NCBI GenBank assembly: GCA_003427395.1
Contig: BFEA01000037.1
Coordinates: forward strand, 283,847-347,846
Length of the DNA: 64,000 nt
Direction of reading: 5' to 3'
DNA from: Chara braunii
Taxonomy: Eukaryota > Streptophyta > Charophyceae > Charales > Characeae
In this document: in pieces, positions 54,015 to 64,000 of the stretch
Position numbering within the stretch: the stretch's first letter is position 1
Layout: every line of letters starts with the position of its first letter
Translations under genes and position numbers: made by a program
The notes under the pieces: generated by a model
What the model was told of the DNA's origin: nothing
Database searches by the model: none
Seen by the model: the letters and a program-made list of their open reading frames with translations, nothing else

Positions 54015-54626
54015 GAACCGTGTATGATTCGACAAACCTCGCAAGAATTCATTTATGTTGACAATAACCTGAATCACCGTCCCACCATCCCACAGTTCCC
54101 ACAAGGCAGTTGCACGAATGAGTGCCATATAGTGCCCGGGTCTGTGCAAAATGCATGCAGAAATATGAGGACGGGCATTCAGGTCCTCGCTTGGCGTCCC
54201 ATAATGCATGAGAAGGTGGCGACCGTGAAATGCTAACTGTAAGACATTTATAGTAAATCCTCCTGAGGTAGTATAATTACTATCCTCAAGAGGTAGACCA
54301 TTACGGTCATACAACAACTCATTTTCAACAGCGTCCACCTGATAAGCAATTGTAAGAAATTGAGATACAGTATGACCTTGACGCTGATAAGCTTGCAGAC
54401 AAACATTTGTGGCTGTCAGGCCACAAATGTTTGGTAGATCTGCTCGCAAATCCCAATCGGTCACCACTGGAAGGCCCGGTCTGATTTGGCGCGATCGGCG
54501 TTTAATTGACGAACGCCGTCGACGTACCAAAGCAGGTTGTCGGTCAAACAACGAACCAGGATCAATACGACGCTGAGAGGAAGGGGGAGAATGAACGAAC
54601 CTGCCGCCGTCCTAATATAGACAACG
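54015..54626 (-). CDS. Josephin-like cysteine peptidase domain of the PLE
   Basis: The frame is open from after a TAG at about 54615 to the TAG at 54012. A basic stretch (LVRRRRSSIKRRSRQIRPG) precedes ICGLTATNVCLQAY, which matches the Josephin active-site layout C-x5-N-x2-LQ. Then come FLTIAYQVDAVENELLYDRN, SGGFTINVLQLAF (Josephin: SG-F-I-V), and HRPGHYMALIRATALWELWD, with the expected His in G-H-Y and an Asp in the position of the third catalytic residue. Josephin enzymes remove ubiquitin. Another papain-fold peptidase cannot be excluded. The domain lies downstream of RT in the same direction. Confidence 0.6.
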
Positions 54627-54659
54627 AAGATAAGGGAAGGGTTGATCTCAGTCGACTGT

Positions 54660-54673
54660 GTTGATAAGACAAA

Positions 54674-54704
<31 letters not shown>

Positions 54705-54812
54705 AAGAAGAGGAGCAAGAAGAAGAAGAAGACAAAGGAGAGGGACGGGAAGAAGAGGAGGGAGAGGGAGAGGGAGAGGGAGAGGAAGGGAGAGGGAGAG
54801 GGAGTAAGAGAC
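54660..54812. repeat. Purine microsatellite (GAA)n / (GGAGA)n
   Basis: AGAAGAAGAAG… followed by GAGGGAGAGGGAGAGGG. On the minus strand it is a long polypyrimidine tract ending some 55 nt before TATATTAG|G, which could be a 3' splice site in front of the peptidase-like exon. Confidence 0.8.
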
Positions 54813-54854
54813 AGGGTCTAGGAACTGTGATTACTAATCAGGTGTTGATTGATG

Positions 54855-55029
54855 NNNNNNNNNNNNNNNNNNNNNNNNNNNNNNNNNNNNNNNNNNNNNN
54901 NNNNNNNNNNNNNNNNNNNNNNNNNNNNNNNNNNNNNNNNNNNNNNNNNNNNNNNNNNNNNNNNNNNNNNNNNNNNNNNNNNNNNNNNNNNNNNNNNNNN
55001 NNNNNNNNNNNNNNNNNNNNNNNNNNNNN
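54855..55029. other. Assembly gap (175 N) inside the PLE
   Basis: Run of N. The 38 bases on its left (54817-54854) match the retroelement LTR (51159-51196) in the same orientation, so the join may be chimeric or hide a nested insertion. Confidence 0.95.
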
Positions 55030-56320
55030 CGAAACCATTGTGTAAGTCTCGTCACATGTGTAGGCTGCCGACGCTGGCGAGCACAAATATAACAAGTCCA
55101 TCCTCGAGCCAGTGTTGATGGAACATGGCCACGGGAAAGCAAACGGCGGGCAAGCAAAGCTGCTGCCGTTTTAAAATCATGCCAATTGTCACAAATCTGC
55201 TCAAACCGCTGGCCAGTGAAGACACCTGCAAGTTGATGAGATGGAATGTTTGACGTTGCACTAGGGTGTCGTATAACAGGGAAACCCCATGCAACAGTCT
55301 TATCATACACACTCAATTGGAGGGATCCATTTGTGCGTGTCTGCAGCTTGGCACCTAAGAAAGTGCAAGAACCATCACGATCCGTTGTCTCCTTCCATTC
55401 CACACCATACCAGGCTGCAATGGCGGGAGGCAACCGAAAGTGAGGACATCATCAATGAAACGATAAGTGAAAGCATATTGTCGAGCAGCAGAAGGATCCA
55501 CACGTTGTAGGTTGTCCACATACTGCGCCTCATCCCAGTAAAGTGTAAGAGTAGCAATCTCAGGACCAGCATTTGTCCCCATAGAGATACCGACGTCTTG
55601 ATGATGCACAAGGCCATCCGCTGTATATAGATATGTATTAGTAACAATAAAACGAAGATGTTGAAGAATGTCCGACACAGAAAGAGTGTCAGGTCCCGTA
55701 TCGGTTGTCGATTCCCCTGCACGCGGTCCACGAACCACCATACGAAGAGCAATACTGGATGAACGTGTCCGTGTATGCTGTTGTGCCTGTGCAAGAGCGT
55801 AGGCATGTGCCTCATCAACGACATTAGCAACATTGTTAAGTATGCGTTGATGAGGAAGATTAGTATACATGGTAGTAAAATCGACCGTATGAGGGACCAG
55901 ACCTCGAAGAGATGCTTTATTCTTTTGTAGGTCACGCATGACCTCATCACTGCTCTGAACAATCCAACATCGTCGAATGCCTTCGCATTGAAAAAGTTGA
56001 TTATCTTTTTCGCGAAGAGTGCGGATGACACCTTGAAGTGCTGCACTCAAACGAGCCGAAGTTGCTGTTGTGCTAGCAACAAGCTTGTGAGGCGGCCGAT
56101 GATGCAAACGCTGGACTCGGGAAGAGTGCAGGTCATTTCGCCGGGCCATATGAGAAGAAAGGTTGTTACGGGAAGTGATACCAAGAATAGTTCAGAGTGC
56201 AAGGGGAGACTTATGGGCCTTAAACGCGCAATAGAGATATGGCAATGTGTCAGCATGAGGGTAATTCCAATGATTGTTCCAAAGAGCATGCTGATTCAGA
56301 ATATCGGCCACTGTTTTCTG
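55030..56320 (-). pseudogene. PLE reverse transcriptase
   Basis: After the frameshift: LPYLYCAFKAHKSPLAL, a TGA, then from 56149 DFTTMYTNLPHQRI (first catalytic Asp, about 55882), DVGISMGTNAGPEIATLTLY and FTYRFIDDVLTF (catalytic Asp pair, about 55455). Another frameshift leads to SCTFLGAKLQTRTNGSLQLS, VIRHPSATSNIPSHQLAGVF and RLLSRGHVPSTLARGW, the PLE thumb region. The assembly gap follows. The motif pattern is PLE/telomerase-like, not that of LTR or LINE enzymes. Confidence 0.85.
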
Positions 56321-57464
56321 TAGGCCGGGAATATGTAGGACTGTCAAGATGAGAAGAAAGATGGAAACGATACCAGCCCTTGCAACAAATCGCCAAATTA
56401 TGTGATGTCTTGTCGACAGGAACAATAGCAAAGGAATCTTGAAGCTGATGCAGAGCCACATGTGCGTGTCGCAGAGCGCGGGGTTGCCGAAAAGGTATTG
56501 CAGTAGTCATATTGGACTCACAATGGCGCAAAACTGCGGCACGCCAAAGATGCAATTGGTGCGCAAGGGTAGCAGCGGAGGATTGTCGTGATGACGGCCG
56601 AAGGTATGCAGCGATATACTCGTCAATACCAACAGCCAGTGCCTCAAGTACATCCCCCATTGCCCCATTCAGCCAATATTTAGAGTCCTCATAGAATAGA
56701 CGCCGAAGATTAGCATCCGGAATCAGATCATAGTTGGCGGAAACAACATGGCCGTCAACCAAATCGGTGCAATTAGGAAAGACCCGGCGACATGGACAGT
56801 TAGCAGCAGCAGGAAGGCATAGGCCCGGAGTAACACTCAAGGCAACCTCCGTGAAGTTATAAATTTGCACCCTTGTCGGGGGTACAAGTTTATCACAAAT
56901 ACGAATAGTGCTGGCTGCATGGGGGTCCGGGTGCAGTGCACGCACGTCTGGAGAGTGCAACACCTGTCGCAACTTTGTGGCGTTCAGAACCTCATGCATA
57001 TGGGCAATCCTAATATAGTTTCCGAAGCTATCACGGGGTCGAGCAGTATATCGCTGTCGGACATGTTGAGATTGCCGAATAAGACATTCAAGTTCACGGA
57101 TGTCCACGGTCATGGCAGAATTAGGAACATTTATATACAGCCCTGCAGCAAGCGAGCGCGCAGCAACTTCGGGCCAAGCACCCGCTGCACCTAACGACAA
57201 TAAATGTCGCAGCGTGGTTCGCACTGCTAATTGAGGGCCCGGGCTAATATCAATAGTAAGAGCCCGAGAAGATGAAGGATTAGGAGAAGCAGCAGCAGAG
57301 CGAGAGGAAACAGCAGAAGACGGACCAACTTGCCGCTAGTGATCAGGGCGTGGTTGTCGTCGAACTGGCGGTAATCGAGACATAGGAAGGACTGCATTAA
57401 AACCCGAAGGATGCAGGGTACGAAACCGTCGAACCCAGAACCCTTCTCTAGGTGAAGCCGCCCA
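56250..57464 (-). pseudogene. PLE connector and RT N-terminal region
   Basis: In frame with the GIY-YIG domain apart from stops. 57224-56250 is open for 324 codons: TTLRHLLSLGAAGAWPEVAA, YTARPRDSFGNYIR, CPCRRVFPNCTDLVDGHVVS, EDSKYWLNGAMGDVLEALAV, then IVPVDKTSHNLAICCKGWYR at about 56405-56340. The last block corresponds to the DKG-type motif preceding RT motif 1 in PLEs and telomerase, here DKT. A CxC…C pattern (CPCRR, CTDL) may bind metal. A frameshift near 56320 moves the frame. Confidence 0.75.
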
Positions 57465-57905
57465 TCAAAAAAGGTCATGATCAATTTCACGATGATTATT
57501 AATGTAGAGCACACGATCAATGCGTTCAAGTGGCCAAACAACAAAATTAAAAGGAGATTGTTGTCGCATAACGCGATAAAGGTGCCGATGACGATAATCG
57601 GCAGCAGAGTGTCGCACATGCCAATGCTCCTTCAGACGTTGATGCGCAGTATGAATTGTCTGGCCAACATACAAACGCCCAAAGGGTATATGCACAACAA
57701 CATAAATGACTCCAGTAACAGAAAGGGGATCATTACCTGGTTGGAGGAGCTGTTGGTCAATACCTCTCAACTGCAGTTCAAAGCGCTCAGTTGCAATGGC
57801 AGCATCTAGCTGTCGCAACCGCTTCTTTTGCCATGTTCTTGCAGAATACAAATTGGTATTCCAGCGAACGTGGGCAAGCCAGTGAACACGTTGCCGGTTA
57901 GCGAC
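57465..57905 (-). pseudogene. GIY-YIG endonuclease domain of the PLE
   Basis: Open frame without an ATG, beginning after a TGA near 57905. It is basic at first (SRRRRNPPVANRQRVHW), then reads TGVIYVVVHIPFGRLYVGQT, followed by HQRLKEHW, HRHLYRVM and FNFVVWPLERI. GIY, YVG, the catalytic Arg and the following His are in place. It nicks target DNA to prime reverse transcription. A TGA at 57465 ends the frame, but the same frame continues on the other side toward RT with another stop near 57340. Confidence 0.82.
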
Positions 57906-57995
57906 GGGGGGATTTCTTCGACGCCGTGATCAAAGAGAAGGAAGCGGTGTTGTGCCTGTAGCACCACCAACAGGAAGAATCCCGAATGAACCAAC

Positions 57996-60700
57996 CCCGT
58001 GATTTATCTGTAATGGTAACGCCATATTTTTGTCAAAAGGGATTATGATTTTTATTTTTTTTTTAGTTTTTATTTATTTTTTAAATTGTTTTTAATTTTA
58101 TTTTAATTTTGCACAGTACAATGGGTGGCCAGGAAAGCAGGACTTTAGGCCCAATGGCTCAAGGCCGGGAAACCTGCCATCGTCCTTTCTGCATCCACAG
58201 AAAGGTGAGTGGGCATGGGGGCAGCAACCCAGGTTTGGCAGACCTTAGGTTGGCCGTAACTATACCCACTACATGGGAAGGGGGGACAACCCATGTCCTT
58301 GTGGTGACCGCCATCACAACAATCCTGAACACCAAAAAGAAAGGAGAAGAATATCACAACAACATGTCCCTTGCCAGATCATGCCCTAACAAGCGATAAC
58401 GGAAAAGAGGGCAATGATACAACCATACCATCCAAACATAATCAAGAGCAAAAGAAACGGAACCGCAACAAAGGGCCCGCAATATACAGATGCCATTCCA
58501 CATCGGGAAGAGCTTGCAAGCAAAAACAAAAAGGAAAAAGGAAAAGAAAAAGAAGAAGAATAAGGGGAAGACATAACACTTTAAAAGTCTCGTATATTGT
58601 AATAAAAGACCATAAAAACCAAAAAAGTATTTTTGCAATAGAGCAAGAATAGGCCTTTCTTACGTTTTTTTATATCTAACAATCAATTTTGTACCATCTC
58701 TTTCAACCTGCAAACACAGGCTCATTATTACTGTCTGTTCTTTCGATGACTGGGTTTCTACCCTTTTCCCTCTTACATGTGATCTGGTAAGTTTAAGATA
58801 CCATGTTTACCCTGAAGATCATGAGCCTTTCTAGTTGGCCGAAGAGCGAGACCGAACCAATAAATCTGAAAATTGCTCATATGGGTGTTCTGTCTCCTCT
58901 GTAAGCTTTCGTCTGTTTAGTCACTGTGGTCAGTCGCTCGAGTCACATTCAATCAACGAAACCTTACTAATTTGTGTTTTCTTGTTTAATCGAGACAATG
59001 AATTGAGGGCGGGAAGAGTCATAGCTTGGGAGGACACAGTGGTCCTAAGTTTGATCGATTGGAGGGAGAAGGAGACAAGGCTACCGAACAGACAAAGTGG
59101 ATAGGGTCCTACTCTCTTCCAGCCTGCCCCACTGTGAGAACTCTGAGTTTGGGGCTATGTCTAGCATCAAAACTTATCCTTACTCTCCAATGCTGGAGAG
59201 AGGCAAAGAGGTGGCTTGCTTCTGAAAGCTCCGATGGTCTTACCAAAATCCTCAGACTAACAGGGGAGCATAGCCAACAGCCATTCAGAAAAGAAAAAGG
59301 GGAAAGGCTCTGAGAGGATAGATGCTACAAAATTGAGACAGTGAACGATGAGTGATTAGTGCACAACTTTCTCTTCTGTCGAATGGGAAAGAGGGAAGTT
59401 ATACAAAGGAAAGTGGCATATCGTTTAGTCAAATTCCTTCTTGACGGGGACTAATGAAAATGCTCGTCGGACAAAGTGCTCATCTGACATTCAATTTTAG
59501 TTATTCGGGTAAAGTTTTCTCTAGGAATGCTTCTGGTCAGCAAAAATCGTGAGAATTAAAACCTCTTAGTTCCTCTGTCAAAATTCTTACACTAGGGTTT
59601 ACTTAACCCGCTGGTGCCCCAAGAGGGACTGCCTACAACAGTGGATATGGTGCTTTAACTGATAGTACCAAGAAATCTATGTCAATCAGCAAATATTGTT
59701 GGATGGCGAAGTCACACTGGGCCTGATGAACATGCCTTGCCTCATCTGTTCGCATGGAGGATGCTCAATCTGCTTTGATCCTCTTGGAGAACATGAACGA
59801 AACAGAGTTATACCCCCTCAACTGGGGCAACATTCGCTCTTGATGCGAACTCCACCGTGCTGGATCCAAAGAGAATGATTGGTATGGGCCGATAACTGAT
59901 ACAGGTCTAGTGGAAAGATCGCAGCGAACGCGAGGGCTAGGGTGAAGACGAACCGCATGCAAATCATGATTGTGCTCCATTGTCTGAATATGTTATATGT
60001 GAGTTGATAATTTTCTACTCCTTGTAATCATAAACTAAACGAACTGGGAGCACGAGACTGCCATGCAGTGTTGTCACCCTTCTCAGGGGTTGCAGTCACT
60101 CCTAGCGTCCCCCTATCCTAAGTGAACAGAGATGTTCCCAACAACGGGTAATCAGACACTCCGCTGTTGTTGATTTTCGAGTAGCCCCCTGGTGTTCGGA
60201 CGCATCAACCCCAACAGGTCTCAATCGGCCCCCCGAATTCAGTGTCGTATGTAGTGGCAACAAAGGCAAATGACACCTGGCGAACGTAAGACGTTTCTCT
60301 GGAAGACCTGAGTTCGCAAATTAATTCCAAACTAGTTGGATGGCTTAAGGTGACCACCAACATTCGTTCTCTCTTTCAAGTTAAGCTTTGGGTAAACAGT
60401 GTCCGCTTCAGTGACTTCTGATTTGCAGAATCATCATTCATAGAGCCATTGGATAAATGTTCCACCCCCGTTAGTTAGAGGGGGGGTAGCACAACTTTGT
60501 CCCAACCCGTGAGAATAGCGCTAGGAACAAGGGAAGAGGTCAATGCCTGGCATGCATAGATCGGAGCGACACCTACTTACACATCGGGTCCCTCGTCTGC
60601 GTTTGGTCAGGAATGCTACGCGACCTGCGCCGAGGCACCCAGCCTGAGTCCTGAGGGTGGTCCTTCCACTCTGAGTGTGGATCTCACCAGGGTCGTTTGT
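57996..60700. other. Unassigned region right of the PLE
   Basis: A/T-rich at 58020-58110. 58835-59313 contains open frames without recognisable domains. KVAYRLVKFLLDGD plus stop at about 59412-59456 matches the LTR stretch ending at 29517, so from roughly 59.3 kb on this is probably the third LTR copy. No gene can be supported. Confidence 0.4.
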
Positions 60701-62190
60701 AGTCTTTTCTGATTGCTGCCTGGTCTTGGAGTGTGGGGGAAATCACGAGGGGAGATGAAATCCTAGCGCTGAAATGCGGGGTTATTTTGGAAAAGCATGA
60801 AAAAGGAGGAAGAGGCCATTCTGAGTTGGAGCGTCAGAAAATAGTCTTGAGAGAGAGTGCAACCCAGAGGATTAAGAAGAAAAAAAATTCATTGAGTACA
60901 TGTTCTAGTTTTGTTATCAGAACGACAAGTTGCACAATACCGGCTCGTGGCTAGAATCGGTGGAGCAAGCCACGGCAAGGCTCGGGTGAGCGCGAAGGTA
61001 CCAGACTCTTCTCCCAAAATCCCCACCAGCATCCCAATCAGCTAAGGTCATTCAGCGATCCGCAATTCTCCCAACCCATTATTAAGTGATTAATGTTCAC
61101 TGACTTGTTACTTCAACAACACTCAGTCATTTAAGCTATCAGAAAGTTTCAGTCAGAATAAACCGGGATTCAGTGACCCATTATTTCAGCAAACATTCAT
61201 CCATTCGAGTTACCCGAAAGTTTCAACCAAGATCAATCAACATTCAGTCCTTGCTATTTGAAATTGAGATCAGTATCAATCAGTCAGTGCACTCACCAAA
61301 GAGGTTAAGGCCTGCTTTAGTATTCATCTCTGCACATCAGTACAGTTCAATCGTTCCCAATCAAGGGGTCTATTAACAGGGTCGCATCCAAAGATGCCTT
61401 CTAGTATCGATATGTCAATGCTTCTGGTTTCAAGCATGGAAACCTGTCCATCTTTGTAGTTCACACCAAGTTTGTTGAAGGCGCTATCCATGACTTGAGA
61501 GTCTATTTAAAAAAAACATGGCTACGATCCGGACCACCGAACAGGGATCCGGTCCGTCCGTGCTCCGGGGTCCGGGTCCGGGTCCGGGTCTCGGTCCGGA
61601 TCTGTGGGCCCCAGCCCAACGGACAAAAAATTTTTGGGTGGTCCAGGGCGTTTGTTCACGCCCTGGGCCGCCCCAAAAAAATGTTGCCTGATTTTTTATC
61701 CCCCTCGCCAACGATCCGGAAGGCCCGAAAAGTCTACGAGGGGGTTTGGTAACTTCGGTTTTATTTCCTACCAGCGGCGCAAGTGTGCGGTGCACCCGGA
61801 GCAGTGCGGTGGTCACCGATGCGCAAAAAAAAATAAAATAAAAAAAATCGTTGTTATGTGTGAGAACACGAGAGAGAGAGAGAGTGAGAGAGAGAAAGAG
61901 AGAGAGAGAGCAAACAAATAGCTCCTTATAATTTATTAGAAAACCCCTGCGGGTTATCCGGAGGCCCCTGCAGATAATTAGCAAGGGCCTTCTCACTTTG
62001 AGTTAAGTAATGCTCATAGCCATGCTAGGGTCATGGCACGCCAAGTATATATGTTGTTGATTCACATTAAGGTCCGTTTTTCAGCAGTTATGGGACCACT
62101 GAGCACGCGAGTTTCTCGGCAGTAGCAGGCCAACTCACCACGTGCTTTTCGGGGCTTCCCTCCACTACTCACCAAATGTGCAAAACCAGA

Positions 62191-62550
62191 ATGAATCTTC
62201 TGCTAGAACATGCAACCATACGCCGCCATATGTTTTGTCTTTTGTTCAAGTAGTGACGAGTGGAGCAAGGCCCTTAGGGCCACTGCTCGTAGGAAAAGGA
62301 AACAAAAGAAAGAGTTGGAATGGATCTTCTGCTAGAACATGGAACCATACACCGCCATATGTTTTGTCTTTTGTGCAAGTAGTGACCAGTGGAGCAAGGC
62401 CCAGCACGACCCATAGGGTCATAGGAAAAGGAAACAAAAGAAACTGTAAGAAAGAGAGGAATGAATCTTCTGCTAGAACATGGAACCATACACAGCCATA
62501 TATTTTGTCTCAAGTAGTGACCAGTGGAGCAAGGCCCTTAGGGCCGCTGC
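62191..62550 (+). repeat. Three tandem units of about 135 bp
   Basis: Each unit has ATG(A/G)ATCTTCTGCTAGAACATG, CCATACRC(C/A)GCCATAT, TTTTGTC, CAAGTAGTGAC and GTGGAGCAAGGCCC. The first part is also found in the TTAA element at 44200-44380 and, singly, near 18985 and 19175. Confidence 0.7.
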
Positions 62551-62869
62551 TCGTAGGAAAACAAAACAAAAAAAAAGAGAGAGCTACGGTAGCAAGTAGT
62601 TGTAATTGTGACCCATAACTGCTGGAAAGCAGACCTGACTTCGGATCCAGAACATATATTGCTGGCCTGCTTCGCTTTCACACGAAATTGGACCCTTGCA
62701 TATGCAAAAAGACTATTCAATGAGGAATATGTGGGCCCAATGTTTTTTTATGTCGTCCTCCTCTCTTTTTGTCTTCTTCCTCCTCGTCTCCTCCCCCTCC
62801 TCCTCCTCCTTTTTGGGTTATTTATTTTTTATTTGGTCCACTTTCCCATTAATCAGTGGCATCTTGGCA

Positions 62870-62960
62870 CAGGGGCCATGCTAATCTTGCCCTTGGGATA
62901 TTCATTAACATTCGAAGGAGAAGATTAGCATGGCCCCTGCACATGGATGACATGCTTTAA
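62870..62960. pseudogene. Opposed pair of U6 snRNA core fragments
   Basis: AAGATTAGCATGGCCCCTG occurs on the plus strand at 62921-62939 and as its reverse complement at 62870-62888. U6-like sequence extends on both (plus: CACATGGATGACATGC; minus: TGCCAAGATGCCACTGA). The arms can form a 19-bp hairpin with a 32-nt loop. Neither is a functional gene. Confidence 0.7.
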
Positions 62961-63935
62961 CTGAGAAGTAGGAGTAGAGGCGATCTTTTTTTTTCTTTTT
63001 TTTTTCCCGGACAATATAGTGGATCCGGACCAGGATCCGGGCCAGGGGTCCTAACCGGTCCGGAAATTCCGAAATATTCCGGTTTTCCAGAAGTCTGGAT
63101 GGCCCCGGGAGGTCCGGGGTCCGGGTCCGGGGTCCGGGGTCCGGGTCCGGGGTCCGGAATCGGTCTGGTGTCCGGTCCGGCGTAGCTATGAATTTAGTAT
63201 GAAAAAAAGGCACGGAAACTCACGAGCACTTCGACTCTGTCTGGATCGCAGTGGCCAAGTATCTTGAGGAAAAAGAGAGGGAACTCGATGAGAGTGGTGT
63301 CAAACTGGTCCGGAGCTTTGGGCCCAAGCTCTATATTGACTACCCGAGACCTCCAGTACCTTCTTTTCTCACGGATGACTCTTATTGGGCTGGCTTGGTT
63401 GATCTAGCCAAGAGATACATTTCTCCAGCAGAGATTGACTACAGTGATCAAGCCATCTGAGTTTTGGCATCTCAGGCGAGGGATTTTCTCTTAGTCGTAT
63501 CTCCCTACACTATGGGAGGAATTTTATGCTATGGTTGACTTTCGTGTCATGGGCCTCAGATGGAAGTGCTCAGAGCTTGCATGCTTTAGGTGACTCTACA
63601 TTTAGAGGCCACAATCTCAGGAGGTACATAGGCATGGCTCGAGGCACAGGAAACGCACTGCCAAATGAGGAACCAATGATGAGGCTTTGACTCTTGACTG
63701 GTGCTGGCCGTGCCTATTCACCAGTACTTTCCTAAGATTATTACGAGTTCTCATCCTTGCCACTGTCTTGAGTCGGCCAGTCTTGCTTCATTTGCTTTGA
63801 CTCCGCTTGATGATTGTGATTTCTGATGATTCTGTCAAAATTCTCAAAATTAGTAAATTAGCAAAATCGATACATGCATGACGCACCAAAATTTCATGTT
63901 TATTATTTGTATGATTTTCTGTTGTTCCGAATCAA

Positions 63936-63941
63936 AATAAA
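63936..63941 (+). promoter_or_regulatory. AATAAA in the third LTR copy
   Basis: Same context (TCAAAATAAAAGATTCC) as the signals at 4748 and 32600. Confidence 0.45.
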
Positions 63942-64000
63942 AGATTCCAAAGACCGGGGACCGGCGAAGACCGTAATTGAAGGGTTCGCTTGAAGCCGAA

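Larger units (their letters stand above)
53513..57995 (-). mobile_element. Penelope-like retroelement with N-terminal GIY-YIG
   Basis: Minus-strand order: GIY-YIG endonuclease (57705-57620), connector, PLE-type reverse transcriptase (about 56400-55100), assembly gap, cysteine peptidase-like domain (54480-54060), Cys/His-rich RING-like clusters (53998-53650). An AATAAA (53577-53582) lies about 55 nt before a 13-base A-run (53513-53525), a plausible 3' end. An N-terminal rather than C-terminal GIY-YIG is the permuted arrangement of the Naiad/Chlamys group of PLEs known from green algae and invertebrates. Several frameshifts and stops make this copy inactive. The 5' boundary is uncertain. Confidence 0.85.
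61513..63206. mobile_element. 1.7-kb insertion with CCGG-rich inverted arms
   Basis: It interrupts unit L after an A-run. The left end CATGGCTACGATCCGGACC mirrors the right end, whose reverse complement includes CATAGCTACGCCGGACC. Both arms carry TCCGGGTCCGGG-type repeats (61555-61605, 63105-63180). Inside are three tandem units with ATGAATCTTCTGCTAGAACATG (62191, 62321, 62461) and two opposed U6-like fragments. There is no transposase frame, so it would be non-autonomous. The exact ends and target duplication are uncertain. Confidence 0.6.
61400..63660 (+). pseudogene. Repeated domain unit L, copy 3, interrupted by a transposon
   Basis: The left part reads SGFKHGNLSIFV, FVEGAIHDLRVYLKK up to 61512. 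The right part (from about 63207) reads HEHFDSVW, AKYLEEKERELDESGVKLV, SFGPKLYIDYPRPPVPSFLT and YWAGLVDLAKRYISPAEIDY. A frame change near 63440 and TAG codons follow. The intact protein frame in the middle section, despite divergence from copies 1 and 2, supports past selection. Confidence 0.62.
60700..64000 (+). mobile_element. Third copy of the long LTR element (5' LTR, cut by window end)
   Basis: Homology to the copy-2 LTR is seen at 60840-60960 (EY-F…KLHNT block), at 61400-61512 and 63207-63660 (unit L, split), at the AATAAA (63936) and in the final block AAGACCGTAATTGAAGGG (63969 on). It resembles copy 1 more than copy 2. The left boundary is not defined; the PBS lies beyond the window. 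Confidence 0.65.

Noticed and set aside
53637-58100. Hammerhead ribozyme in the Penelope-like element
   Set aside because: I looked for CTGATGA…GAAA cores on both strands near the element ends and found none.
1-64000. CRISPR arrays, prokaryotic operons or ribosome binding sites
   Set aside because: No regularly spaced repeats of CRISPR type. The gene content is eukaryotic retroelements.

Overview
This window looks like nuclear DNA of a green-lineage eukaryote made almost entirely of nested transposable elements. I found no ordinary host gene, no intact tRNA or rRNA gene and no prokaryotic operon. The lineage clues are a U6 snRNA fragment of the plant type (18063-18117), retroelement primer-binding sites complementary to plant-type tRNA-Asp, and a Penelope-like element with an N-terminal GIY-YIG nuclease, an arrangement known from green algae. 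A large-genome alga or early-diverging plant, for example charophyte-like, is my inference.

Layout: (1) 1-3768, minus strand: decayed chromovirus (Ty3/gypsy) pol fragment. (2) 3769-25294, plus strand: copy 1 of an unusual Ty3-like LTR element, badly decayed. It has an LTR end, a tRNA-Asp-type PBS, an array of small related domain ORFs, gag, pol with the protease deleted, a long 3' region, an antisense RG-rich ORF, and a diverged, insertion-ridden 3' LTR. (3) 25295-52575: copy 2 of the same family, younger. Its 5' LTR is 7.5 kb (25295-32803, TGTCG...CGACA). PBS, domain ORFs, gag (556 codons), protease, RT, RNase H, integrase and the antisense ORF follow. The 3' LTR is broken: its first part (43417-48561) is in place, and its second part (49523-52575) lies inverted about 1 kb further on. 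(4) 53513-57995, minus strand: Penelope-like element with GIY-YIG, RT, a Josephin-like cysteine peptidase domain and two RING-like Cys/His clusters. It is cut by a 175-base assembly gap. (5) About 58-64 kb: unassigned sequence, then a third LTR copy of the same family, split by a 1.7-kb CCGG-armed insertion (about 61513-63206) and running off the window.

The most unusual biology is in the LTR element. Its 5' half encodes a repeated, unrecognised domain of about 100-140 residues (core: hydrophobic-x-F, G, then D-[VIL]-R-[IP]-[YF]-[VIM]) at least five times. One copy lies inside the LTR itself, upstream of the PBS. Two shorter, mutually related ORFs follow before gag. The U3 part of the LTR carries another conserved ORF (ORF-B, three copies in the window) that may be a distant relative of this domain. 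An RG/acidic ORF is conserved on the antisense strand between pol and the 3' LTR. The reading frames of both copies are interrupted, so the window shows the system's architecture, not a working copy.
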